Positions 1-10,799 of a DNA stretch of 64,000 bases are shown piece after piece; the stretch's first letter is position 1; each line of letters begins with the position of its first letter. The translations under genes were made by a program, and so were the position numbers. This DNA is from Populus alba (Eukaryota > Streptophyta > Magnoliopsida > Malpighiales > Salicaceae), in NCBI RefSeq assembly GCF_005239225.2, contig NC_133297.1, positions 16,356,147-16,420,146 on the forward strand, written 5' to 3'. The notes beneath the pieces were generated by a model, which saw only the letters and a list, made by a program, of their open reading frames with translations, ran no database searches and had not been told where the DNA came from.

Positions 1-1693
1 TTACGTGAGACAGAGGGTAGGTTTACTACTAGGTCTCTAAAAGAGGGTCTCTTGCTGTTCCAGTGATCACCCTCGTAAAGACGATATGGAGGTCCAGCAG
101 ATAGTGGGATGGCACGTGTACCAATCACTATCAGTCTAAACACTCAGCAAAGAGTTGGGGTTTACACAAACTTAAGCCTTGACTCAAGTCATAAGGCAAG
201 CTGCTAGTCCCCCACTTAAACTTAGAGTTACATGTGTGTGCCCTCCAAAACATAATAATAATAATAAAGTGATGCATGACTATGGCATGTATGATAGAAT
301 GTAAAGATATATGCTAAAGCTTTTAAACAAAACATTATAAGAAAACAAAAACCAATAACATAAACAAACAAACAAATCAAGCTTAGTCCTAACATCCCCA
401 GTGGAGTCGCCATTCTGTCACACCACCTCAAAAAATTTATTTATAAAGGCACGACATCGGTTGGCGATTTTCGTTGTGTTCTGATGATTTGGTTCTTTGG
501 AGTCGCCACCTAGTATTTGGTCACTAGGAACCCTAACTGGTCTTTCAGAGATTCTAAGGCAAGGGACTGGTTGCGTAAAGGGAAGGTACTAGCACCCCTA
601 ATACGCCCTACCTAAGGTAAGCTGCTTGGTGTTTGGTTTGCTTTATAGTCTATGGTGTTGGTGTTTTCTAATCCCGTCAACTCGTAAATCGCAAGGATAA
701 GAGAATAAAAGAATGAAGAAAATTTTCACGATTCTTTAAAAAAAAACTACTTTTCACGACTCGTAAACCGTGGAGAAAAAAAAAATTAAAATTAAAATTT
801 TGAAATGTTCTCGATCGCAACCAAAACTTCTTTCAAACATGTGCGTTGATTTATTACTCCCGATAATATTTTGGATGTTCGTCCTTTTAAGGATTTCTTC
901 ATCCAAACATTAGCGGTGAACAATAACCACAACTTCTCCTCCCAAAATAAGATTTTTATAGTTTTTGGAATATTGGCCAATACCCTTTGGAGTTTTACAA
1001 ACAGGTTGTAAAATCCACAAATGCAAGAAAATGATTTTTGTGTTTAAGAAATCTATGCGAAAACACATTTTCAAAACTTCCAATATTTTTTTTATATATA
1101 AAAAGGAACATTCAAAACATGTTAGAGTATTGGCCGTATGCAACACGCAAGAAAACACATTTTTTTTGTAAACATTTTTTTTTTTGTGAAAACGGGTATT
1201 TTAAACACTGAATTGGTATTCTTATGGTATAAAAATACAAACCAATATTAATCCACCCTAATAAAAATATGCAGGAAAAATCAACACTATTTTTAAGGCC
1301 TTTTGAAAATTTTTTTTTGAAAGCAAAAACATTTTTTATTTTGAAAATCTTTGATGTTTTGACGAAAACCGGGTATTTTAATACCGGATTTGTATCTTTA
1401 CAATACAAACTGATATTGATCAAAATACAGTAATAAAATTACACAAAAATCACAAATTGTTTTGAAGATATTTTTTCAAACGGGCCAGACTCGGCCTAAA
1501 AGGAAATTGGGCCAAAAATCAACCCAAAATAAATTAGGGCCCAATTTCTACAGGGCTGGACTCAGCCCAGCCCACACATGGTGTGGGCTGATGTTACAAC
1601 CCGAAATGAACATGGACTGGTTACTGTGCACCTGCACAGTAACCTGTTAATTAATTAGACCTGCATAGTAACCGTTTTGAACGGCACTGTTCA
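1..1693. repeat. Retroelement-type non-coding repeat, right part only
   Basis: No protein-coding gene is visible. The right edge is fixed by homology: reverse-transcriptase reading of Copia A on the minus strand stops at 1,694 and the foreign sequence ends ..gttca at 1,693, a CA terminus as expected for an LTR element. The left end lies outside the window. The block holds an (aat)n run at 251-266, a diverged ~180 bp local duplication (around 1,185-1,260 and 1,363-1,440, both with gggtatttta and paired ataccgg/tattggt-like words) and strong inverted repeats at 1,568-1,684. The phrase gagtcgccacctag near 500-515 recalls plant Gypsy LTR or leader sequence; that class assignment is inference. Confidence 0.5.
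1568..1684. repeat. Cluster of three perfect inverted repeats
   Basis: Three consecutive perfect inverted repeats lie within 117 bp. Arms cagcccacac/gtgtgggctg (1,568-1,577 and 1,581-1,590) have a 3-base loop. Arms ggttactgtgca/tgcacagtaacc (1,619-1,630 and 1,633-1,644) have a 2-base loop. Arms ccgtt/aacgg (1,672-1,676 and 1,680-1,684) have a 3-base loop. They lie just inside the end of the insertion that terminates at 1,693, so they are probably a terminal hairpin cluster of that element, not host regulation. Confidence 0.7.
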
Positions 1694-2218
1694 GCTAAGA
1701 TGACTATTAACAATCATATGGAATTAATTCTCAATAAAAATGAATATATGTTGAAATATTTCACACCTACATGTTATTTGAGTCCTTTCATAATAAGTCT
1801 TACTTTATATTTATCAATAATTTCATTAGCTTTCATCTTCCTCTTGAAAATCCATTTATGATCTAATAACTTACTTTCAGGGTGAGAGATTCACTAGTTT
1901 CCATGTATGATTATGCATAATGGATTTAATTTCACTATTAATTGCTTTTTTCTTATAAGAAGCTTTATGATATGACATTATCTCGAAGAAGATTTGAGTT
2001 TCATTTTCTAAAAAGTATGTTGAAAAATTAAAATTGAATTTATTGATAATTTTATCATACTGCTCCTTCTTGGCTTAACTTCATCATGGTCTAACCTATA
2101 ATGACTACTTAGGCTAACTTCATTCATCCTCTTAAGTGAATGAATTTCTTATACTACCTAAAATGGAAACATATACTCAAAGAATATGAAATTTCTTGAA
2201 CTCATTATTGTATTAGGA
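1694..2218 (-). pseudogene. Copia A relic: start of reverse transcriptase
   Basis: Minus-strand translation, broken by several stops and shifts, follows the Copia reverse-transcriptase entry region. It shows a KKAINSEIKSI-like stretch, an NHTWKLVNL stretch (family NxTWxLVxLP) and then FNIYSFLLRINSI (family FDTYSPVxRxxSI). The block ends abruptly at 1,694, where a foreign repeat begins, and at 2,218, where the 2.8 kb LTR insertion begins. It is the downstream part of the element whose gag and integrase lie at 5,018-7,063. It is non-functional. Copia membership is well supported by order and motif; lineage is not resolved. Confidence 0.7.
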
Positions 2219-5012
2219 TGTAAACCCCTAGATAAAATATACACAAATGGTAAGAAACGTAATATATTAAATGAATATAAGAAAATTCACTGCGTGGGGA
2301 AGATGATATATAAACCTCTAGAGTAAATATTTGGATATCATTGTAAACCTACAAGGATAGTGAATTAAATATTATATTGAGTATGTAAAATTTATTTTTA
2401 CTTTAAAAGAATGATATTGAGTCAAGAAATTTAGAAGGAAAAGTTTATGTACTAATCTTAGAAAATGAAAACCCAAAAAATACTTGGAAAATAAAAAAGA
2501 CTCAAATGAGAATAAAAACCAAATGAAAGAAGAAAAAAATGAAAAAAATATGGTACAATGTAATTTAATAAAATTTGACTTTGCTCAGATTTGTTGGAGT
2601 ATAAACAAATGTTGGAAACCAGGAGAAATTTACACGGAAAATTGAAAGGTATTAAAGAGGGATGTAATGAGAATTTTTGAAATTGTTGGGTATAAATACA
2701 TGGCCTATGGCTAGCCATTCAAGAGGAAAAGAAAAAAAAAAGAGAAGCTTGAGAGAATATAGAAAACCTAGGAAAAAGGAAGAAAACCTTATAAATTCGT
2801 GAGAGATACACCTCTTAAACACTAAATTGAGAGAAATCAAGTGAGGGGAAGTGAGAAGAAGCATATTTGAGAGAGAGGGGGGGTCATGGCAAGCAAGGGA
2901 AGGAAAAGAGAAAGAAAAAGAAGTGGATAAAATATTGTTCTTCATACAAATTCTTCTTGATTATTGTGATTTGAAGGTGAGAATTCCTTTTATCAAAACT
3001 AATAGTGTATTTGAAGAGTTAAAAGTGATAGAATTATTAAAAATGAACCTTAGTTGTGTGTTTTGATGTTGTTATAGTGGAATGATATTGTTTACTATGA
3101 GTAGTCATTTAATCATAGTTTAATTAAGAGAGTTTTTATCTATAGATTAATTTATGTAAGATTCATGTTTAATGGTATTAGAAAATATATTGAAAGGAAA
3201 TGGGTGTTTTAAATGATAAGAGATACATTAAGACACTTAATTGCTTGTTAAAGTGAAAAGTTAAAAACATGATAGATTTATCATCAGGCTTCCAACTATA
3301 ATGTGACTTTGATAATGATAAAATTTGATATATCTATCTTCATAAACATTATAGGTATGGATGTTAAATTTCAAATGCAACTTGTTTTTCATCATTTGGA
3401 GTTACGAAACTCCAGATATAGGTAAAAAAATGATGAAAGGTCTAACCTGGAATCTACTAGACAGCCCTACATGTTATTATAATGCGTACTTTTTGATATC
3501 TAAATGGCATAATTGGGTTCATCACCCTTTATAAAAGTTGTAGCCTTATATCTTATCTTTCTAACGAAATAAACCGCACTTAAAAATGTGCCTTACAACT
3601 TCGATTGTGATTAATTAATTGCCAACCCTTCATAAAAGTTATAGACTGAACAGTGTTCTAAGAGGTCTAGGCTAAATGATAGAAATAATTAATTGCCAAC
3701 CTTTGCTTGGAATTCAGTAATATAAAAATTGTGACATATAGAACATTGTGTACATATGTGAAACTTTAAGGTTTTGTCCTACTTAGTGAGTTAAAATTTG
3801 GATTTGGATGAGAATTGAAATGATATTTTTTTGAACGTGGAACTTATCGGTAATAATTGTCTTTATTTGTACAAGAGAGGTTGCACTAGTAGGACAATAG
3901 CAAGGTAGTGCATTTAGAGGTCAAACATTAGGTAAGTCTTTTACACCTCAGTCTTTTTAATTTTGTATATTAATCTTTTTAAACCTTGGTATAAGTGACA
4001 AATGTATCTTTACAATGAGTTTATAGAAAACCAATGTTTGTAGCTTTCATCATTAAATGGAGGCCAATGTTATGTTTGTTGCTTCCATTAATGAATGGAA
4101 GCCATTGTTATATTGCTTTCATACCTAGATGAAAGCCAATGTTTGTAGCTTCCTTCGTTGAATGGATGCCAATGTTATGTTTGTTGCTTCCATTAATGAA
4201 TGGGAGCCATTGTTATATTGCTTTCATACCTGGATGAAAGCCAATGTTTGTAGTTTTCATCGTTGAGTGGAAGCTTATTATGGTTGAATGAAAGTCAATA
4301 ATATGTCATCTCCATTGTTAGAAGGAAATCAATAAGATGTAGTGTTTGTGAATATTGAATATGACTTTTGGGATGAAGATGTTATGCTTGTAAAGAAATG
4401 AAATTTTTTTATTGGAAGGGAAAATATGTTATATTAATAAAAGGATAATTAGTGTGTCAAGACTTATCAAAATTTATTTAAATGCTGGTATGCGCTTGTG
4501 AATATCATTATTAAATTGTTTATTATTTTATTATTGTCATATATAAGATCATCGCGTATGGCATGTCATGGTTGATATATTAAAGGTAAATTTTGTTGTA
4601 TTAGGTATATTTTGTACTTATACACTTCTTATGTAAAATTAATATAATCCTTAACTTTATTATGCAAATTAATAATTTTGTAAACTCTTTAAATATAGTA
4701 CTTTGCATATACTTTTCTTGTTACATATTTTATATTCTTGTCTTTTTTTATTTTTTTTAAGCATTTTTATTCATATTTCATGGAAGAAAAATTATTGTAT
4801 GCCAATCTTGAGTTATGTTGACGTGGGATAAGGTCCAGGAGGATTGAATCATGTTTATGGTGTTGTTTGGGTTGTGATTGAAGATGTCGATAACTTAATA
4901 TCCTCCAAAAATAGGGGAAAGTTTACTGGAATTTCAGCAGAATTCATAACAAATAAAATGCAATATAAACATATTATTCGAACACAAAAGTGTTAAAAAT
5001 TGGGGTGTTACA
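2219..5012 (+). mobile_element. 2.8 kb probable solo LTR inserted in Copia A
   Basis: The insertion begins tgtaaacccc and ends ggggtgttaca, giving imperfect inverted termini with TG..CA ends. It interrupts Copia A so that codons for G-I-H (5,018-5,026 side) and P-N-T-I (2,200-2,217 side) would rejoin if it were removed. Flanking 5-mers are tagga (2,214-2,218) and tgaga (5,013-5,017), an imperfect target duplication. A TATA box (tataaata, near 2,691) sits ~470 bp from the left end, as in the U3 of a plus-oriented LTR. There is no gag or pol inside; the ORFs present are short and unrecognised. A tandem hairpin array lies at 4,030-4,310. A solo Gypsy-type LTR is the best reading; a non-autonomous element is possible. 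Confidence 0.6.
4030..4310. repeat. Hairpin-forming tandem array (~107 bp period)
   Basis: About 2.5 copies of a ~107 bp unit marked by ccaatgtttgtag at about 4,031, 4,137 and 4,241. Within each unit are short palindromes: gcttccatt/aatggaagc (4,081-4,102, repeated imperfectly 4,185-4,206) and gctttcat/atgaaagc (4,115-4,136 and 4,220-4,241). The array lies in the downstream part of the 2.8 kb LTR insertion. Confidence 0.75.
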
Positions 5013-5017
5013 TGAGA

Positions 5018-5680
5018 TGAATACCCTTAATACTTAAACTTGTGTATGAGAAATCAAAATGTATTATTATTATATAGATATCTAATAAATACATTATCCA
5101 GAACTTTAGGTCCTATTTTGATATTTTTGGGATCAAGAATTGAATTTTTTGCAAGAAGATCTTTTACCTTTCTACAACATATATGTTGCCTTTTCTAACT
5201 TCTTGTAATGTACTTTTACAAGTATATAGTTGGTAGTCGAAATTTCCTCCTACTAGTTATAAAATCCTCCCAAACTTATTAACATGGCATTCATCATTGT
5301 TTTAAGTTCAATTCTTACATTCTACAATGTTATTTTGTTAATGTGAATAATGAGTGGTAGTTTGGTGGATAATATCATTTTAAAACAAAATTCACCAAAA
5401 AAATGCCTTGTATTCTTGATCTATATCTTTTTTATCGTCTATCTTTTTTTATTGAGTTGATTCTCAATTTCATTCTTATAATACCTAAACATTTTAAGAG
5501 CTTCATCTTTGCTTATTAACAAATAGGTATTACAATATCTTATACAATTATCTATAAAAATAATGTAATATTTTTATCCACCTCTAGTTTGAATAAATTC
5601 TAAATCACTAATATCATAGTGAATTAAACCTAGAGATTCACTTCTTCCAACTATTTGAAACAAAGTTTTCTATTAATTTT
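5018..5680 (-). pseudogene. Copia A relic: integrase
   Basis: The minus-strand reading resembles the Copia integrase core and its C-terminal extension. An LGLIHYDISD-like start (family LDLIHSDI/VCD) is followed by GG.KYYIIFID (family GGxKYFITFID), a LKMFRYYKNEIENQ stretch, and MMNAMLISLG. Near the end, KISK.DLKFW.MYLL corresponds to the KIGPKTxDCVFIGYA segment. Stops and small shifts interrupt it throughout, so it is inactive. The block is cut at about 5,013-5,017 by the 2.8 kb LTR insertion and continues across it as the relic at 1,694-2,218. Confidence 0.7.
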
Positions 5681-5681
5681 T

Positions 5682-5894
5682 TTATTTTACATAAATTTTA
5701 CACTTATAATTTTTCTCAAAAATCATAGTTGGTAAGAGCTCAAGTTTAACCAATCTTTGCATTGAGATATAATTCATAAGTCTGAATTTGTCATGCCACA
5801 TGTCATAGGTTAAAAAAAAGACGATTTTATTAATAGTCTCACTCCTAGTCATCTTAAGAAGGCTATAACATATATGCCCCTTATCTATGAACAT
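5682..5894 (-). pseudogene. Copia A relic: gag-pre-integrase segment
   Basis: A 70-codon open stretch on the minus strand shows the gag-pre-integrase signature of Copia polyproteins: MWHDKFRLMNY (family LWHxRLGHxNY), followed by SMQRLVKLELLP and a C-terminal KNYKCKIYV where the family has a CxxC pair; only one cysteine remains here. The short length, the lost H and C ligands and the broken flanks show a decayed copy. It lies directly upstream, in minus orientation, of the integrase relic. Confidence 0.75.
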
Positions 5895-6559
5895 CTCACT
5901 CTTTGTTAAGTATAAATTTATAACTCATCAAAGACCATTTTGAAACAGTGTTTGCTCAACAACGAGCCAAACATTTTTTTTTTCCATGTTATAAATATAA
6001 AGCACATTGTTAAGGGTAAGAAGCTTTTTATAAGTCAGATTTGGAATAACCCTTCTATTGCCCGGTAATTTTAAGATTGATGAATTCCCTATATATAGTT
6101 GTTCACCATCTACTTATCTATGAATGAAGAATATCATTTTATCAGTATATACATGTCTAGTTACACTAGTACCAATTAACCACTACTCAAGATTCTTAAT
6201 TATGTTGACTTCATAAACAACTGTAGACAAACTCATCTTTAACACTTCAATTGATAAGTGATCAACCCTGGTACATTGGATTGAGTAGTACTTCTTATCT
6301 TAAAGTTGTTTATTGAATTGTATTCCTGCAATCTATAGATTAACGTCCAGTCTTATTACAGATAGAGTACTTGCTATTAATGTTTTTAGCAATGTCGTTT
6401 TCCTTCATAACAAGCTTCTTATTTTGGTTTATATTATGGTTCTTCAACATTTTTCAACTATCTTTATCTTCGAGGTCATAAGAAAATTATTGTTTCTCCT
6501 TTCAGACAACTTATTATCCTTTTTTTATGCTCAACTTTAGAATGAGGTCTTCAACGCTT

Positions 6560-7063
6560 ATACTTAAAGTAGAGGTTGAAGTTTTTTCAAGATGATGGTA
6601 ATTTATCAATAATTGCAGACATTTAAAAGGATTCACTTAGAATTACCCATTCAATATAAATGTCATGCAATATGAATTATAACCCTTAAACATGGCTTAT
6701 TATAATCCTTGAATTGACCATCTTGAAATTTAGAAATTTTTTGATTATGAACTTTTTTCATATTAGTATCTTCGGCTTTGTATTTTTTATCCAAAGCTTT
6801 TTATAGTGTCTTTACACTATTAATTGAAATATGCACATCATATTGTGTGGTTTTGAAACCATTTAAGATGTTATTCCTACCAACAAAATCATTGTCCATC
6901 TATGCATTGGGATCATATTCTTTATTTGACATTTTTTATGCATTTCAGTGAAAACCTCTATCAAGTTCAAGAATAACATTTTTAGTTACCACCTTTTAGA
7001 ATTCATACCATTGAACTTCTTAGGTTTTCCACCATACACCACATAAGGTGTGATGATGAAATT
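6560..7063 (-). pseudogene. Copia A relic: gag
   Basis: The minus strand reads as a broken UBN2-type Copia gag. GGKPKKFNGMNSKRW (family GxKPxKFNGxNFKRW) lies at about 7,000-7,035, then NNILNGFKTTQYDVH, then KALDKKYKAEDTNMKK (family LxxKYKTEDAxxKK). Internal stops and frameshifts are visible. The coding sequence is interrupted at 7,063/7,064 by Copia B. The bases after Copia B's right target duplication (17,591 on) should therefore be the missing upstream side of this gag. Confidence 0.7.
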
Positions 7064-8265
7064 TGTTGTTCTAAGATTAAGACAACAATACTACCTAAGA
7101 TAGGTGAATTAAATGTTTCAATAATAATAATAAATATTGCAATTAACTTAATTAAGAATAATTAACATAATTAACCAATAATAAAATTAAAGTGCTTAAA
7201 GTAAATATTATAGAGATAGAATTTGCAAACTCGATTTTTAACATGGTTTGACAGGCCTATATTCACACCTTAAATATCAAACTGATCTTGAGTATTGTAT
7301 TTTTTACTAATTCAAGTCAAAGATTACAATGTCCTTGATGAATCTTCACCAAGCCATTTTTCACCACTTGAAGAAATACCCTCTTCAAGATTTTTCACCT
7401 TGGTGATATACCTTACCAATAACCAAGAATTTTTCACTTAAACTCTTGAAGGATTACAACTTGTTTGAAATATAAGAACACTCTCTCAAAGAGTAAATAA
7501 TACAATTGAAGCTTATATCTCACTTAATAGCACTTAAAATGTATGAAAATATTTAAGTGTAATGAGTGTGAGAATTTATACTTTTGTGCAAGAATATGAA
7601 GGTTTTAATGCACAAATATGATATAATTTAAGATTGATGAATTGAAGTTGTTTTTTCTCTTAAAATAACTTGTTAATATATATATATATATATATTCAAT
7701 TTTTGCATTATGTATGTATGTATATATATACAACACATGTGTCTAACAAAAATTAGTTGTTTGATAGTCGTTGCTATTCCTTTGATGGTTGAAACTGTTG
7801 ACCGGTTCAAATTGGTCAAGTCAATCAATTGGTCAGTTTCTGCATATTCCTAGGTTTTCATCCTAGATGAACAAATATTTGATCGGTTCATATGGTATAG
7901 CCAAATGATCGACCGATTAAATTTAAAATCTAGTTTTAAGCTCAGTGCATCTTGAACCGACTAAATGCATAAAATCTTATAATGCATGAAATGTGAAATG
8001 TGTGAATTCATTTTAAGATATAAAGAAGTTAGATATAAAGATTTACATAATTTGCACTAAAATGAATTCCTAAGAATTAAGTCTTCACTTACTTTGTATC
8101 TTGGACTTGTTGATTGATTTCTTTATTTAATTCTCCATGCTTGTTAATGATCTTCATATTAACTTATTTAGACTTAATCTCATCCAAGCATATCATTAGT
8201 CTATTTCTATTTAATTGCTACCATCAAAATACATAACCTATTAATATATGACCCAATGGTCAACA
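7064..8265 (-). repeat. 3' LTR of Copia B
   Basis: It starts tgttgttctaag and ends ggtcaaca on the plus strand, giving TGTTG/CAACA inverted ends. It matches the right LTR throughout, with many substitutions and small indels. A (ta)n tract at about 7,675-7,695 lies where the partner LTR has a shorter run. Because the element is minus-oriented, this is the downstream LTR. Confidence 0.88.
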
Positions 8266-8282
8266 ATCTCTTCCTTTTTTAC
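8266..8282 (-). other. Polypurine tract of Copia B
   Basis: Directly inside the 3' LTR the plus strand reads ctcttcctttttt, which is purine-rich on the element's sense strand. Position and composition fit the plus-strand DNA primer of an LTR retrotransposon. Confidence 0.7.
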
Positions 8283-8363
8283 GATGACAATTAATGTGTG
8301 TGTGTGTGTATTAATCTCCCCCTATATTTTGCAATATAGTCCCTTGGAGACTTCAATTAAAAT

Positions 8364-8389
8364 CAATATATATATATATATATATATAT
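8364..8389. repeat. (AT)n microsatellite
   Basis: An uninterrupted ta/at dinucleotide tract inside the internal region of Copia B. A short (tg)n run lies just upstream at about 8,296-8,309. Confidence 0.9.
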
Positions 8390-8639
8390 TCCCCCCTAAT
8401 CATGTAATCATGTTTTATATCTATTCTTCAATTCTCTCCCTTTTTGTTATCAACGAAAAGCAAATAAGAAAAGTATAATAATCATAGAGAAATAAGACAT
8501 AAAACCATTGCATAACGTTCAAAAGATAATATTCATTACAATGCGAAAAGTATGAAATACATAAAATAAAAATGTGAAAACACTAAAATGATTATGGTAC
8601 AATCATTTAGGGTGTTAGATAGCATGAAAGCAAACTACT

Positions 8640-9660
8640 TATCATATCTTTGATATAGTGCACATCCTCTTAAATGTGAAGCACCTCACACTCAATATGT
8701 TATAGTCGACTTTTCATCCTTGATCGCCAAGAGCTTGTACCAACATCTTCTGAAGAAGAGGTTATAGGTGGCGTCTCAAACATATTACCAAACTCTACAT
8801 CACCACTGACATTCTGCTATTTTCCCTTATCATGCTCTTCTTTATCATGAGCATGAATCTGGTCTTAAAACATCCAATTACCATCATTAGTCAAGATATA
8901 CCCCATCTTATTAAATGTCTTGGTGTTTATTTCCATTGTCTTTGAGTACAGATTCAATTATGTATCGGTGAGAAGGATATTAAAATACTCAAAATAGTAT
9001 TTAGACATTGATCATATGGTAGAGATTTGTATCTCTAATCATGAGCCATAATGATATTCTTCATCATAATATAAGAAAGACTGATGTAACGTCCTCTAAT
9101 TATACAGTCTATCAAGCAGATATCCATAAAAATGACCTCGTCATGGTGCCTCTTTTTGGGTAGAATATTATGTGCTATTATACAGTGAAGAATCCTAAGA
9201 TGTAAGAGCAAATCCTGGCTCTTAATCTTAGCACCTGGTGTGAAATCCAATCAACTAGTATGTTATGCTATCATACACAAAATCTCTAATGATTGGTATA
9301 ATTTTAACTTTATAAACCCTATGAACTTCACTGCTTATGCCCAAAATATTTCATAGAGTATCACAATCAAGTTCAATTCTTATATTTTGAAAATGACTTG
9401 ATATTCTAGGCTCCATATTGATTTGCATATTTGTAAAAAAACAAACATTCTAATAACCTTAAGATAGGTGGGATTCTTCAAATGAAAAAAAGATTTTTCT
9501 AACCCATATAATCAAATATTGTATCTATCTCAAAATCCCCTAGCATGCTTCTTAAACCTCTTTCAACAACTATAGATCGATTAGCAAAAGAATTCATAAA
9601 CTTCTCTACATTATCACTTAGAGGGATATTAGGATCATTTACCATTTTTCTCCTTCATTC
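8640..9660 (-). pseudogene. Copia B extra 3' ORF relic (env-like position)
   Basis: This stretch lies between the end of RNase H and the 3' LTR, where SIRE-type Copia elements keep an additional ORF. On the minus strand a 71-codon open piece (9,035-9,250) reads LLLHLRILHCIIAHNILP, then a KKRHHDEV segment, then FMDICLIDCIIRGR and SYIMMKNI. I recognise this pattern from the plant retroelement-associated domain often labelled putative plant transposon protein. Further weak similarity with stops continues to about 9,650 (NIPLSDNVEKFMNSFANRS at the upstream end). It is not functional, and the family assignment is from memory. Confidence 0.45.
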
Positions 9661-10360
9661 CACATCTCTAAAATGTGTCTTAGGTGCTATGTAGCTTAAT
9701 CTTCAAGAAAGTAACTCCAATTGAGCTTAATATGGTGGAATTCGAGTGATTTGAGAGTGGGATTTTTATTTAGGGTTAGGGTTATTGATTTGGGGTTTTT
9801 TTGCATAATATAGGAAAATGATAGCCATTTTTATATTGTCGAGAAACTGGTCGACCAGTTGTCTTGAATTAGTTAAATTGGTCAACCAATTCAACTTAAA
9901 CATTGAAATCTCTAAAATTTCTCTCTTAATCCTTCTTATACACTTAAAAATGATCCCATAGATGCAAACATTTTGTTAAAAACTCAAAGATATCAAGAGA
10001 TCATACATGGAAAATTTAGGTTGTTTCAAAGGGTTTTGTCCTCTGTCTCAAATGGTTGTCCAATTATTTCATAAATATGAACTAGTCAATCGATTCACAT
10101 AAAAACTATATTTTGCTAGTTTCGATCGAATCAGATGTCTTATGAGACGAATATGTACTATTGTATCCAACTTGTTGTCTAAAAAATTAAACCTAACTGA
10201 AACCTTAAAAAGTTATTGTTCATCTAGTGACAAAACCTCTATTTTTTTGTTTTAATCGGGCGGTTGATTGAAATGGTATGATGAACCAATCGGCCGGTTA
10301 ATCCTAGGTTACCATATCAATAGATTTTTATGCAAAAGAAATTTTTCATGTTAAAGGGGG

Positions 10361-10736
10361 TATGCATTTCATCATAGTTTTTAAACCCAGCCTGATGGTC
10401 AACTCGGCCCAAGACACAGGTCGTCGTTTTTTACCACAACACCCGGGTCAACTCAATTTTTTTTTTTTTATATAAATCAAAACGATATTGTTTTGGTTAA
10501 AAAATTGCCAACGGGTTGGAACTAGGGTTTAGACCTAGTCGCCGGGTCAATCTGTTGGGTCAGCCGAGTTTTTTTCCTTTTATTTTTTCTTAAATCCGGC
10601 CTAATTCCAACTCATCAGGTCAGCGGGGTTTTTGGCCTCTCTTAATTTTTTTTAAATCCGGCCTAGTTCCAAGCCTAGGTCAGCCGAGTCTTGGGTCAAC
10701 CTATTGGACCAGACCAAGTTTCAAAACTATGCATTT
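10361..10736. mobile_element. 358 bp MITE with 9 bp target duplication
   Basis: A 9 bp direct repeat, tatgcattt, occurs at 10,361-10,369 and 10,728-10,736 and brackets 358 bp (10,370-10,727). The ends are imperfect inverted repeats (left gtttttaaaccc, right complement gttttgaaactt). The interior is rich in ggtcaac/gggtcagcc words and T-runs, and has no ORF. A 9 bp duplication is typical of Mutator-like elements. Related sequence occurs elsewhere in the window (for example 44.38-44.76, 46.60-46.87 and 47.26-47.60 kb). It lies inside Copia B and so is younger. Confidence 0.65.
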
Positions 10737-10799
10737 TAGTACTTAAACATGTCCAATTTATTTTCAATAATTTATACACACAAACATAAGACCTTAAAT

